From Warburgia ugandensis (lineage: Eukaryota; Streptophyta; Magnoliopsida; Canellales; Canellaceae): DNA of 64,000 nt. The stretch lies in NCBI GenBank assembly GCA_035236585.1, contig CP141132.1, positions 23,891,445 through 23,955,444 of the forward strand, in the 5' to 3' direction. Positions 13,998 to 26,350 of this stretch are shown here, one piece after another. The notes below the pieces were generated by a model. That model saw only the letters and a program-made list of their open reading frames with translations, had not been told where the DNA came from and ran no database searches. The translations under genes were made by a program, and so were the position numbers. Numbering within the stretch: the stretch's first letter is position 1; every line of letters begins with the position of its first letter.

Positions 13998-15699
13998 CCC
14001 AAAATCTTCCAAAAATCCTCATAAAATCCCCACGAAATTATCTTCAATCTCCTTGAAAAATTAGATCTAGAATCCCTCTCCAAAACCCCAAAATTTCCAA
14101 GAGTTAGATCTCTTTCCAACTTGGTTTTCTTTTTAGATTAGAACAAGAGACCTAAATTCAATTAGGCACTCTGTTCTAGATCTAATTTGATCAATTCTAC
14201 CGTTCAAAACATCCCAACACATCTATTCTACAAAACCCCCAAAGAAATTTCAAGATCCAACGGTTCAAACAACGGTATTTGCAAGAAAGGTGGATTTTAG
14301 GCTATATCTTCATCAACAAGGTATTTTTTTAAATTGGGCATATAAATGAGGTTTTCTCTCTAATCAAGTAAGTGGAAATCCTTTTCATATATTTTTAGTA
14401 TTTTTTTATGTAATTTTTATTTTACTGTAATTAATTTTGGTAATAAAAAGGTAAAAATAAAGTAAACAACAGAACCCTTAATTCATGATGATGGAGTGCT
14501 CAGATAAAAATCTGACTCCACCAATCAATCAGAATGGTCCAAAACCCCTAGGGTAGAAGTTTCAGAAAGATCGGAGCAGTTTTGGACCCTCAATTAGAGA
14601 GATTAATTCTGGTGGGCCTAGATCAAATCCCCGGACCCTAGGAACGGCTGAAAACTTCAATTTAAGATTGTGGAGTCATATGAACTCCAAATTGAGATCC
14701 GAAAGAAGCTATGGAAAGCTTGTAATGTCTAGTTTCTAATGAAGTCATAATATTTCTAAAATTTATTTCTGTATTTTTCTGTATTTTTTTGTATTTTGGA
14801 AATAAGCGTCCAATTTCTAAGATCTTCAAGATCTGAGGTGATCAGATCTTGGAAATTTATTTTAGCGAGGATATAATAATGTAATAAAGTAATATCTATG
14901 GTTAATTTGGACAGATCTTGGATAAAATAAGGGATCTACCCTTTATGGTAGAAAAACCAAAAAAAAAATCCAAAGGGACCCACTTGATCAATGAGATCAA
15001 GTGTGATCAGATCCTTGGGATGGAAAGAATAAATGTTTATATGATGAAATCCAAGGAAATCATGGATGGATTATGATAAAAATAGATCAATGTGATCTTT
15101 TGACCTTAATAGAAAATTCTCTAAATATAACTAAAGTCCTTAATCAAAGGAAAAGATCTAAAGAGCAAATGGTTGGATCATAAGTAAAGGTTTCTAAAAA
15201 TGTAAATATAATTAGTTTCATTTTATATTATTATGTTATAAAGCATGCTAGTATAACATTTAGAGTTTAGTATGATATGTGTTCATTCTTATCATAAGGT
15301 GCTAGATTTAATTTAAGTACCTTGCCTCATTTTCATTGAATTTTAAATTAGGTAGTTTTATGCTTTAAATTTATAATTCATTTATGGTTGAATGTTAGTA
15401 GTAGATTTACTTGTTATGAGATAAAGAGCATAAAACATCAAAAATGTATTCTAATGAGAAAGTAGAGTTTCATGACACAAATAAGAATGAAGTACTTTGG
15501 ACTTAATTAGTAAGGGCTATAGTTAGTAGGACAATATAAGGATTATCAAATCCTTAGCCCAAATTAGGAAAAGAATAATAAACCCCATGAATGACATTAT
15601 AAATATTCATGGACTTAATTAAAATCCATTAGAAAGAGTACTTAGGAGTAAACATGCTTATAGGAACCTTATGAAGGTTGAGCTATGGTCATTCTAGTG

Positions 15700-15910
15700 A
15701 ATGATGAACATAGTGGTTAAGGGGTTATCTAATAGAGCCTCGCTCTTCCCTACCTTTTGGACGTTTGTGAGAGTCTAAACGCCTCCTTACATGAGGATTG
15801 AGTAACCACTTTGTGTTCACCCATTCGGTAGTAAGCCTTAGCCAATTGGAAATAAGAGGAAGCGTCTAGATTTAGGCTTGAATAAGCTACCTTCAACCAT
15901 GCACATTAAG
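15700..15910 (+). promoter_or_regulatory. Conserved leader block with hairpin (solo LTR copy)
   Basis: It contains taatagagcctcgctcttcc (15,730-15,749) and gtctaaacgcctccttaca (15,773-15,791), exact reverse complements of A1 leader segments, in the matching order. The hairpin gacgttt (760-766 of 15,000) with aaacgcc (777-783) has the same 7-bp stem and 10-nt loop length as in A1. Weaker similarity continues to about 15,900 (taggcttg, gtctaga). Confidence 0.6.
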
Positions 15911-17349
15911 CGGTTGAATAATAATCATAAGAGCATAAAAGGTTAGTAAATTACTGACCTAATAAAAACAATAAGTAAGATAAGGATGATCAAACAAGAT
16001 CCATTAGATCTTGGATGATCAAGAACAATAAGAATAAGAACACTATATTGTACTTAGTATGTATGTTTAGTAGTATACTTGTTATAGTTATTTAGATTAG
16101 ATAATCCAAACCCTTGATCAAAGGTGATTCAAGGAAGAAAACCAAGATCATCCTCCATAGGGATGATCCAAGAACTAAACTTAGATAAAAGAAGAACTAG
16201 ATGATAGAAGATCTAGGACCTTGATCTTTATCAACATGAGTAGATTGTCAATCAAAGGATCTATGAAAGATCAAGATCAAGGAGATGAACATACAAAGAC
16301 TTAGAGATAGAAAAATACTTAGATATGAATGATCTAAAGATCATTCTAAACATCAGATCTAGTGATCAATAGGATTGTTCATAATTTATATATTGACAAT
16401 ATGTATGGATGTACAGATTACATACATCGGTCAACATCATGGAAGATTGGGAAAAAGAGATCAATCCTTAAAGGTAGGAGGATTTGATTAATGCATTTAC
16501 ATGAGATATTCATGATTGTACTCATGATCTTATGTTGACAAGACTAATGATAATACTTGTAGTAAATCTCTTGAAAACCTTATGATCCAACCAAACACCT
16601 ATAAGATGGTTAAGGACTAAACTATAAGTGAATAGGGAACTAGAAAATATTTCAGCCCTAAGTAAACAAACATATGGTCGATATATATGAAATCTATTTA
16701 CATACAAGCTTGGAAGCTTGTGAGTTTGTTTTAATAGGCATGAGCCTGGGGATGCTATTCTTAGAGGAGTTATGAGGGTTTGGCCACCCGCTCCTTGAAA
16801 TTTGATGATATGATGATACCTTGCCCAATGAGAGGCTAAAAGTCGGGTGGTGGCAATTATGGGAAGGCCACCACTTGTGAAAGTCTTGCCCCATACGAGG
16901 CGGTGACATAATATTTTCCACTGTGGTATCGGTGGTGAACGGGCGAGTTATCAGGCGCGCTAGTGCAGATTAGGCTGACATAAGAACCTTTCGATTATTT
17001 TGCACTATGATGCATATGGGAGCAGGGCATAGTGAAATGCCTTATGTTATAGCATAATGAAATGCTAGGTAATTGTATATTACCAATGTTTCCCAAGAAG
17101 GAAATTCTCAGTATGAGATTAGGCTGTAATACTAAATTCTCAAAATGAAGAGAATTGATCAACTTAGTGGGAATGATATTTGACTATTTTCACAAATTTA
17201 ATTGGTTTACCCATGAAGGGTATGTATGTATATAGATATACATAACTTACAAAGTAAAGAGTATGTTTGAGGATAATGAGATTATGAAGGATTGGAATTA
17301 CATTGTCAATTATTATGTTTCTTGAATCCCCTACCAAGCATTGCTTCTT

Positions 17350-17376
17350 GAGATATTGTACTTGTTGCAATATCTC
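17350..17376 (+). promoter_or_regulatory. Stem-loop near the 3' end of the solo LTR
   Basis: gagatattg pairs with caatatctc around the 9-nt loop tacttgttg, a perfect 9-bp stem about 410 bases before the LTR end. A counterpart at 43,320-43,350 has the same loop length and a stem with paired changes. Confidence 0.5.
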
Positions 17377-17786
17377 GGATCGAGAAGGAGACTTAGGAGG
17401 CGGGGTATAGAAGACTTGAAGAGAATACTGCTTCGGCTATACCCTTGAAGACATGTATTTTTATTTGTTGAGAGTTTTATTGTATGGTGAGCTTGAGTTT
17501 TGGATTATGTAATTTGGACAAGTATGGTACTAGATTTGGGTACATCTTGTGAACCAGCTTGGATGGATCCTGGAGTTTAATAAAAGTATATTCCTTCAAT
17601 GGAATTTTATTTTGTACACAAATTGTACTTATGTTATGTATGAAGTGGTGACTTGGGTTTTCAAAACAAGTTCTAAAGAAAAGAATTTCCATTTTGCTTT
17701 GTTTTGCGAAAAATTTTTACACTCTTAAGGGCCCTGCCTTTCAAAATACTTTACAAATCATGTTTTCAAAAACCCGGGTCGTCACA

Positions 17787-18899
17787 CTTGCTGTCGACCA
17801 CATAACTTCCACCTCTTGAAGAGCACACACACCATCAACCCCCAAGTCTTCCAATTCAATGTGTTGACCACCACATGACCCTTCCCTAGGTGGTGCTAAA
17901 AGGAGAAGTCATAATCTTTTAGGTACTCCATCCATCTCCTCCATCTCATATTCAGATCTTGCTATGAGAAGATGTACCTAAGGCACTTGTGGTCTGCGAA
18001 CACCTTGAACTTCTCCACATGTAAGTAATGTCTCCAAATCTTCAAAGGCAAATGAATGTATCTAACTCAAGGTCATGAGTGGGTATTTAACCTTGTGCCT
18101 TTTCAACTGCCACGAGGCATAAGCTACCACCCTCCCAATATGTGCTAAGATGCAGCCAAGTCCTTTGCTCAAGGCATCATTATACACTATAATAACCCCC
18201 GTTGCTTAGTGGTAATGTGAGCACCATCAAAATATGAGTCTTCTCTTCAATTCCTGAAAGCTAGTCTCACATGCATCATCCCCAAAGAAGTTCACATCTT
18301 TCATCATTAACTTATTCAATGGTAAGGTAATGCGTGAGAACCACTCAATGAATTTGTAGTAGTACCATGCAAGACTAAGGATACTCCACACCTTTGTCAC
18401 TATCATGGGGACGTCCCACTTCAGCACTACTTCCACTTTTGTTTGGACCATTGCATCACTATCTTTTGAAATGATGTGACCTTAGAAGTTGACCTTCTCC
18501 AACCAAAACTCACACTTGTTGAATTTGGCTAACAAGTGGTGAGTCCTAAGCATGTTCAAAAGCATGCACAAGTGCTCCTAATATTCTTCCTAGCTTGAAG
18601 AGTAAACCAAATTGTTGTCCACTAACAAAATGATGAACCTATCCAAAAAAGGGTTGAAAGACATAGTTCATGTGATCCTAAAGGCTACCAGAGCATTGTT
18701 AAGCCAGAGGACATCACTAGAAACTCATAATGACAATGAGTCCTAAACACCATCATGGAGACATCTTCTTCCCTAATCCTCTATTACTGGTAACCCAACC
18801 TCAAGTGGATCTTTGAAAAGACCTAAACTGACTAAAGCTGATCAAAGAGCTAGTTTATTCATAGTAGAGGGTACTTGTTCTTGAAATTGACTCTTTTTA
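17787..18899 (-). pseudogene. Chromovirus reverse transcriptase (C-terminal half) and RNase H start
   Basis: The minus-strand frame 18,451-18,227 reads VEVVLKWDVPMIVTKVWSIL, LAWYYYKFIEWFSRITLPL, NKLMMKDVNFFGDDACETSF and QELKRRL. This is the [31 protein letters not shown] ... CExSFQELKxRL segment of chromoviral RT to RNase H. Next to the TRIM insertion the same strand gives VNFKNKYPLL, INxLFDQL and VFSKIHLRLGYQ, the RT motif normally read KNKYPLPRIDDLFDQL...FSKIDLRSGYHQ. Stops and frameshifts are frequent. Confidence 0.82.
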
Positions 18900-20246
18900 T
18901 GTAACAGACTGGGGTTCCAATAGTGTGATATTGTCAACCCTAGCACAGAGTGCCTCACGGCTTTAAAATGCGTCACGATTGTTAGAGCCAACTGGACTCT
19001 TATAACCAGCCCAAATCTCCCTCCCCAGGTGATGTGGGACTAACTCTCAGTACCTCCTCACCCTCATTCCCTCGGACTATCTTGGGCCTGACCTCAGACT
19101 ATCTTGGGGCATCCCCCTCAAGCCATCTTGGCAAATGCCTGTGGGTTCACCTTTCCCCCTTTAGGGACACGCGTCCACGCATGCAGCTAGCCCTCCCCAT
19201 CACGAGGGAACTGGCTCTGATACCATTTCTAACATACCAAGGTTCCAATAGTGTGATATTGTCCGCGCTAGTACAGAGTGCCCCACGGCTTTAAAACGCG
19301 TCACGACTGTTAGAGCCAACCGAACTCTTATAACCAGCCCAAATCTCCCTTCCTAGGCGAGGTGGGACTAACTCTCAGTACCTCCCCACCCTCGTTCCCT
19401 CAGACTATCTTGGGGCATCCCCCTCAAACCATCTTGACCCACGCTCAAGCCATCTTGGGAAACGCCTATGGGTTCATGGCTTAAGGGTGAGCCAAGATGG
19501 CTTGAGGAGGATGCCCCAAGATAGGCTGAGGTCAAGCCCAAGATAGTTTGAGGGAACGAGAGTGGGGAGGTAGTGAGAGTTAGTCCCACATTGCCTGGGG
19601 AGGGAGATCTGGGCTAGTTATAAGAGTCCGGTTCACTCTAACAATTGTGACGCGTTTTAATGCCGTGAGGCACTCTATGCCAGAGCGGACAATATCACAC
19701 TATTGGAACCCCGGTCTGTTACAAATGGTATCAGAGCCAGTTCCCTCGTGATGGGGAGGGCTAGCCGCACACGTGGATGCATGTCCCTAAAGGGGGAAAG
19801 GTGAACCCACAGGCATTTGCCAAGATAGCTTGAGGGTGGGCCAACATGGCTTGAGGGAGATGCCCCAAGATAGTCTAAGGTTAGGCCCAAGATAGTCTGA
19901 GGGAACGAGGGTGGGGAGGTACTGAGAGTTAGTCCCACATCGCCTAGGGAGGGAGATCTAGGCTGGTTATAAGAGTCCAGTTGGCTCTAACAGTCGTGAC
20001 GCGTTCTGACCCACGAAGGAAGGAAACAAAACCTTAAGGGCGAACAAGATGCCTTGAGGGTTGCCAAGATGGCTTGAGGGGTAGCACCAAGATAGCCTGA
20101 GGGATCCAAGATAGGTTGAGGGGACCTAGAGAGGACAATATCTTCTGCTATGCTACTCTGATACACACGGTGACACGTTTTAAAGCCGTGAGGCACTCTG
20201 TGCCAAAGCGAACAATATCACACTGTTGGAACCCTGGTCTGTTACA
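18900..20246. mobile_element. Palindromic TRIM cluster (terminal-repeat retrotransposon in miniature)
   Basis: The outer ends are TGTAACAGAC and GTCTGTTACA, and one perfect 5-bp duplication TTTTA (18,895-18,899 and 20,247-20,251) flanks the whole. Inside are 150-bp LTRs that begin TGAGAGTTAGTCCCACA and end CTGTTACA. Minus-oriented copies lie at 18,900-19,049 and about 19,229-19,377; plus-oriented copies at 19,574-19,723 and 19,923 to about 20,005, with its tail displaced to 20,170-20,246. Initiator-tRNA-Met primer-binding sites (TGGTATCAGAGCC) occur at 19,726-19,738 and inverted at 19,213-19,225. The two halves meet head to head near 19,480. There are no coding domains; apparent reading frames are repeat sequence. 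Confidence 0.8.
19726..19738 (+). promoter_or_regulatory. TRIM primer-binding site
   Basis: TGGTATCAGAGCC, the standard plant initiator-methionine tRNA primer site, begins two bases after an LTR ending in ACA. Confidence 0.85.
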
Positions 20247-20968
20247 TTTTATTAACTGTTAGTCAAAGCATAATCTCATTGACCAATCCTCTTCTTTTAC
20301 GAAAAGGACTAGTGCTCCCAATGGTGAAACACTAGGTATAGTGAATGCTTTTTCCAACAACTCCTAAAGTTGATACTTCAACTCTAGTGGGGCTTATAGT
20401 GCCTTGAAGAAAATGATCCTCTTCTTATGACAATCCACTATGGTTGATGCATGACCAACTAGTCCATGCCTAGAATGACATCAATATCTATCATTTCTAG
20501 GATGATCAAGTCAGCACCCATCTACTTTCCACCAACCATAATTGGCATGCCACAAATAAATTGTTGTGCAAACAAGGACTCCCCAACTGTGGTTGCCACC
20601 TCCAAACAAAAACCCAAATCCTAAACAGAACCATCCACACACCACGCAAAGTCACATGAAATGGAAGAATGCATGGAACTGGAGTGAAACAAAAATTTCA
20701 CAAGTCCATCAAAAATCACTATGTTCAAGGCCTTTGATTGCCCAACACAATGGCAAAAACTAGACCCTAGCTCCACAAAATTTTCTCTATCCTCACCTCA
20801 TGGTCTCTCTGCTTCTTGGGACTAGCTCTAGCAATGTGTCCCAATACACTACAACATTAGCATGCACCCTGGATGGGGGACAAGGTCTGCTAAGGTAGTG
20901 GTTCTTGTAACGCGAGCATTGTCTAGTCTTTGGTGTCCTCCTACTATCGGAGGGCCGTCGCTACTGAG
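20247..20968 (-). pseudogene. Chromovirus gag zinc knuckle, protease and RT start
   Basis: Minus-strand order is as follows. A decayed zinc knuckle lies near 20,830-20,870 (AC-stop-CCSVLGHIARASP for the usual CYxCGxxGHIARxCP). A protease segment at about 20,540-20,440 reads LIILEMIDIDVILGMD, the D-V-I-L-G-M-D motif after the active site. The RT start at 20,320-20,250 reads [19 protein letters not shown], usually [25 protein letters not shown]. The RT reading is broken by the TRIM cluster and resumes at 18,899. The upstream gag lies beyond the A2 insertion. Confidence 0.78.
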
Positions 20969-21874
20969 TGATGTGCTTTAAATATAATCACATGCAGACG
21001 AATCTATTATAACATAGTAAGCGCAAGTACGAGTCAATCACACGAGGACTCAATTTGTGAATTTACATATTTTAATTTAAATCTATGTTAAACTACCTTA
21101 ACCAAGCCAATGAATGATCAAATTACTCAAACTATATATATATATATATAATGCTAAAAGACATAAAATTACTCAAATTTCTAAAAACTAGGGCTGAATT
21201 AAACAATTTTGGATTCTACTCTACTCATGTTAATAAAGACTCAATGAATTAGAAACATGGAATATTTAATTGTTAAAAGATCTAATTTTTATATTTTCTC
21301 AATCCTAGGATTTTGCAACATTTCACTTAGTTTAGTATATATTTCAGAGCATAAGTTCCTTTTTAGATTGCAAATTATCTAAGATTTTATCTACTAAATT
21401 AACTAATGTAAAACATTTAGTTTCTAAACTATAGGTGATGTATGAAATTTCCTATGAAAAGAACACTAAACGTTTAAATTAGTTTACTAATTCAAAATTG
21501 ATATTGAAGCACTTTTTTAAATAGTAAAATACCTAGAGATGAAAATACACTACTATGGTGTGGTTTCATCCTAGCCCTAGGAAGAAAATCTAGCCAGACA
21601 TATTGCCTCTAAAACCTATACTAAAAATTAAATCTAACACATTATAAGAAAATTACAACTAATCAAAGCTAATGTTAAAAATAATGTAAAGCACAGCTAA
21701 CTTAAGAAGGAGCGATGCAAGAAGCTCTCTTCTTTGTTTTTTTAATTAGGATTGTATAGTGTAAAAAATAACTTACTTCCCTTGTGATGTCTCTCTCTAA
21801 GAAAGCAACTCTCTTCCTTTGCAATGTATAACTCTTCACCCACTTTAAGAGACAGCTGCTTGAAAAGGCAAAAA

Positions 21875-21962
<88 letters not shown>

Positions 21963-23383
21963 GCTCATCTCTTTCTTTTTATTTCAATGCATAAAGATTC
22001 TCCACACAACCAGCCCTCTTGTCTTGGATTTCAATGTACAAAGCTAGCTTCTTAGGATTTCAATGTTTCGCTTCCTTCAATGTCCTTCGATTACACCCAC
22101 CACCAATCAATGTGAAAGCAGAAGGGAATTGGCTTTCTTTTTTTGCCTCTTCTCCCCTTACCATTTTATTTAATGTGAAAACCATGATGAAATGGTTGGT
22201 TTCCATGCCTCTCACTATCTCCTTGCTTAGATCATACACAGAGGATTAAGTTTCCTCTCCTCATATTACTTCTTTCCATTCTTCAAATATCATGCCAAGC
22301 TACAAAGGAAACTCCTTTCTTTCTATCTTTAGGATCTTGCATAACCCTACGATGGATGATTGAGATCACCTTTATCTTTTCCCTCTTTAAAAACATATTT
22401 TTCTTTCCTTCATTCTCCCCTCCACCACCATTTTTCTCTCATCCAATAGTCTTCCTGTTTCACTTCAATACACCTTTATTTTCTCCTTGAAGACACATTT
22501 TCTACTCCCTTGTGAACACGTTGGATGCTCCTTCAAAATTAGTAGGAAGCCCACCAAAAAATTTTCCACCAATCCTCTTCAACTCTGTCTCTTGCATGCT
22601 TCATTCTCATTGGCCCACCCTAGCACTCCCTTGATTCTCTCATGCAAATCACTTTTCATTGGATGCTTAATAGGATAGCTCTAATTGAAAGTAAATCTTG
22701 ACCATTGCATCTTTAAAAGTTTGGATGAAGGACAGCTGTAAACTTTCCATTTATTTCAACTCTCAACTACACATTTTTTACTTTCTTATTTTTCTCCTTG
22801 AATTTCTCATATGAAAATGTGTATTAAAGAGTCTAACATGTCCTCCTCCATTGTATAAAAAAACCTACAAACCATGTGTGTGTCCCGCTCTAGTTTAGGT
22901 GAGTGAATGAGAAAGTAAGATTGCTCTGCATGTGGGCCCTACTTATGAGTTATTTTGGTTCAGAAAAAGATGGTTCCATTGAATATTATTCTAAATTCTC
23001 TCAACAACTCGACAAGGTAGTGGTTAGCATGCATGCATGTATGAGAAGTTGCCTATTTTATATTTTGATATTGACATTCTCTCAACATGGATAAGGTTGG
23101 TCACATGCATGAGGTTTCTGACTACTTTGAATTTGATAAGGATTCCCCCATAGCATTTTGAACTTCTTGACTTCACAGTTCTTGGAATGTGGGTCTATCA
23201 CTTTTCTCAAATGACGAGAAAATTCTCTTTTAGGGCTTTAAGTTGATAAAAATAGCACTTTTCTCACTTCTATCTTAATCCTACAAAATATATAATTACC
23301 CTTAATCAGTTATAAATTAAGTAATCCAAGGGTTAAAAATACTATTTCTAGGGATATTAAATGTAATAATTATGTGTATATCA
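20969..23383 (-). repeat. A2 3' LTR
   Basis: It aligns with 27,506-29,761 from the first bases (tgatgtgctttaaatataat versus tgatatgttttaaatataat) to the last (agtgtatatca type). It contains a (TA)n run near 21,131 and a (CT)n tract that the other LTR lacks. No coding sequence. Confidence 0.85.
21879..21958. repeat. (CT)n microsatellite in the A2 3' LTR
   Basis: About 40 CT dinucleotides. The partner LTR at the same place (near 28,970-28,990) has only a short ctctctt run. Confidence 0.96.
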
Positions 23384-24774
23384 TATACCCCTAGACTTAC
23401 ATTTTGCTAGTCCTCGAGAAAAACTATAAAGGGAAAAATAGAAGATCTAAAAATCCTAACTATTTTTGCTAGTGTTGTTGTCTACATTTAGCACATGTAG
23501 AAAACCATTAAACCCCTAGGTTACCTCTAATAGATGAGTTATAGTCTCATAAAGCTTTCTAGAAATGATACCCATGAACATTTCAAAACATTCATGGAAG
23601 TTCTTTCATTTTTTATTAGAGAATTTTCTTCCATTCAGTGTACATTAAATATTTAACATTAGCATATTACTAAAAATGAACAATGGTTCAAATCCTACCC
23701 TGATGACAAAAATACTCCATTACCAATTAAACCATGCAAAAGTATGTTTCGACTTCAAATCTCATAAGATATAGTTAACACTCTGAAAGAAGTCACTCAA
23801 AAGTGAGTAAATAAACTCTCATTAATATGATAATGTAATAATATATATCAAATCCAAAGGATAGCAACTACTTCAAATGTTTATCTTAAGTGTTCTGAGT
23901 TCATTTTTCATGACAAACTCTAGAAAAGCATAATAAAATGAACTAATTATATGAAAATATATTGATAGACTAACGCCCAAAGATTACACTTAATTTTCAA
24001 AAAATTGAATTCTCATCCTTGTAAAGGAACTTTCCACAAATCCTAAAGAAAATCCAAAAATAATTTTAAGCAATATTTTACTCAAAAATTAACAAAAGGA
24101 CTCAAAAGCCTACAACGAACACGTCAAAAATTTTAAATACCCTACCCCCATACTTAAATTAAACATTGTCCTCAATTCTTAGAACTATAACTATGGACAT
24201 ATAAAATAATAAAGCTCAAAGAGAGGTTAAGAAGAAGTGTACCGTTACACCAATGACAGGCCAATGACAGAGCATAAATCTCATGATGTGAGCAATTGAA
24301 TACAAAATAATGTACAATGATGCTAATATAGATATAAATACAAGACTAAATACGACAATAACTAGAACCTAAACCGACACTAACACTACGCATGAAAGAG
24401 CCCATAGGAGAACTCGCTCCACGTCAAGACTTCATGGTAGTCAATATGTATATGCCATTGAGTGATTGTGGGAGTCTGTAGTAACATAACATCTCTTACC
24501 ACCATGGTTCAAAATTTCTTGAGTACAACTAGAGATGAATTGTCCCAAGTGCTATCAAATTGGGAAAATAGCACGCCAACATCAATTTGATAGAATATCT
24601 CCTCTCTTTTATTTTCATGTATGATAGGATTAAGCTGGCTTTGCATATCTTGAAAAGATTGTTCATTTTCCTCTTAATACAGAGAAATAGTGGGGATTAA
24701 ACCTCTTTATCCCTAATTCTCTAGTAGATTAATGTTTTGTAGTAACATCAAATGGCTCACTTTCTTATTCTTTA
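23384..24774 (-). other. A2 3' untranslated region
   Basis: It is AT-rich with no coding sequence. At 24,146-24,180 the string ctacccccatac is followed by aacattgtcctcaat, matching the G-rich motif and stem-loop of A1. The tract next to the LTR (plus-strand taccccctagac type) is the candidate polypurine tract. Confidence 0.6.
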
Positions 24775-25731
24775 TCAGGTTAGGATAGTGATAACAGGCA
24801 AGATAACATATGAACCTAAACTTTGACATGTTAAATTTTCAAGACTAGATGGTTGGTCAAAATCACGTTGTTCTTCTTTAATAAATGGCTTAAGTGAAGT
24901 CTTAGGAAATGTAAAGGGTCCTAGTAGGGATTTCCATTGTGAAGTATCTATTAGAGGTGTCATTTTTAGTAGAGTATTAACTTCATCCATGGAGTTGTTT
25001 GTGTCAAAATCAAAACCAAAATGAGCTGGACAAGCCTCAAGAGGATCAGCGCTGAAGGGTGGTAGGGATGGCTTATGCACCAGACTCTCTATCATAACCA
25101 CATCAAAAGGATCTTTAGAGTCAAAGTGTGGTGGTCCAGTATTAAAGACATTTAGCTTAGTCTTTATGTTTCCAAAGGACAACTTTATAATACCATTCAT
25201 ATAATTAATTATTACATTTGATGTGGCTAAGAATGGCTATCCCAAAATGATAGGAATTTAACTACCATGATTTGATATAGGTTGGATGTGTAGGACAAGA
25301 AAGACCATAGGAGATAAAAACTAAGCAACCTATAGTAGTACATCCTCAACCACACTATGAGAAATTTTTAGTAGCCTATCAGCCAATTGTGGTGTGTTAG
25401 TAGTCGATTTCATCTCTCTTAAACTGAATTGCTCGTGAATAGAATATGGAAATAGGTTAACACTCGACCCCAAATCAAGTAATGCCCTATCAATTGTGTG
25501 TTCCTCTATAACACATGATATAGTGAGGCACCCAGGATCCCTATACTTAGGTGGGGTGTTGTGTTTGATTGAACTTACTTGCTTGGTGAGAAAAGCTTTC
25601 TTTTGCAAATGAAGTTTTCTCTTCTGTATGCAAAGATCTTTCAAAATTTTGGCATAAGAGGGAATTTTCTTAATAGCATTGAGTAATGGAATATTAATAT
25701 TCATGTGTAAATTTGTTCCCTTTTTTCCCAA
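24775..25731 (-). pseudogene. A2 aspartic protease region
   Basis: The frame 25,731-25,330 reads ILPLLNAIKKIPSYAK-like residues, CIQKRKLHLQKKAFLTKQ, PPKYRDPGCLTISC and ALLDLGSSVNLFPYSIHEQF. It keeps the DLGSS active site that A1 has lost. The frame 25,200-24,775 gives GIIKLSFGNIKTKLNVF and DPLEACPAHFG, matching the A1 C-terminal part (LSFGNMTLELNIF, DPLEACLAHF). Stops between them show decay. No reverse transcriptase follows, as in A1. Confidence 0.78.
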
Positions 25732-26350
25732 TTACGTTGAGGATATGACGCCTTTGGAATATAAGATACCTCAAGACCAGGTTCAAAGACAATGGTGGTC
25801 CTCTTTTACTCTTTTGAGTTTCTGTGGGCTTCCCATTATCCTCACATTTTGTTTCCTTAGTTAGACCACTTGATTATCTATTATCCTACCACTCCTAAGG
25901 TTAGTTATGGATTTGGCCTGTTCATGAAATTTTTTCTCATTAGAAGTTGTGCCAATCTCATAATGGCCCTTAGAGTTGGGTATGAGCTAACTAGGAAATT
26001 TTCCCTTTTTCCTTTTAGTAAGTGTAGTTGAAAGGTGACCCATTTAGTACTTCAACTTCACAATAGATTGGGAGTCAGAATTTAGAGTTTGTTTTGTATC
26101 ATTTTGAAATTCAAAGGAACTTTACATGAACAAATTAAGGGTCTCCTGTAAACATTGTTTCCTCTGTTGAGGAGAAAGTGGCTATAAAGTTATAGGTTCC
26201 TCTAGAACTAGGGGTCAAGGCGAAGTTGAGTAGGGGAGATCCCAAGTGGTCCTCCATGATTATTCTTCGACAAGGAAAAGTTAGGATGCCTAGCTCATTC
26301 AAGATTGTAGGTCTCAGAATATAGGTTGTCGTTAGGGTTTCTAAATGCAT
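25732..26350 (-). pseudogene. A2 gag remnant
   Basis: The minus-strand frame from 26,350 (MHLETLTTTYILRPTILNEL) sits where A1 gag starts. Only about 600 bases separate it from the protease, against roughly 1.5 kb in A1, so most of the gag core and zinc knuckle have been deleted. Confidence 0.5.

Larger units (their letters stand above)
13380..17786 (+). mobile_element. Solo LTR, 4.4 kb (large-LTR gypsy type)
   Basis: It starts TGTAATAACCCC, ends CCCGGGTCGTCACA and is flanked by a perfect 5-bp duplication CTTGC (13,375-13,379 and 17,787-17,791). There is no internal region or second LTR, so it is what remains after LTR-LTR recombination. A 'cctataaatacaac' box at 13,983 is a plausible TATA element. 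Neither strand codes for a recognisable protein. The length and termini recall Tekay/Del-type chromovirus LTRs; the family call is inference. It splits the base-layer chromovirus between the RT and integrase regions. Confidence 0.85.

Noticed and set aside
19034..20196. Several 60-90 codon frames with similar sequence
   Set aside because: They are TRIM LTR and internal sequence repeated in both orientations; similarity between them reflects the repeat.
18900..20246. Cassandra-type TRIM or DNA transposon with long terminal inverted repeats
   Set aside because: No 5S rRNA-like promoter was recognised, and primer-binding sites next to repeated 150-bp LTRs show LTR retrotransposon origin despite the inverted ends.
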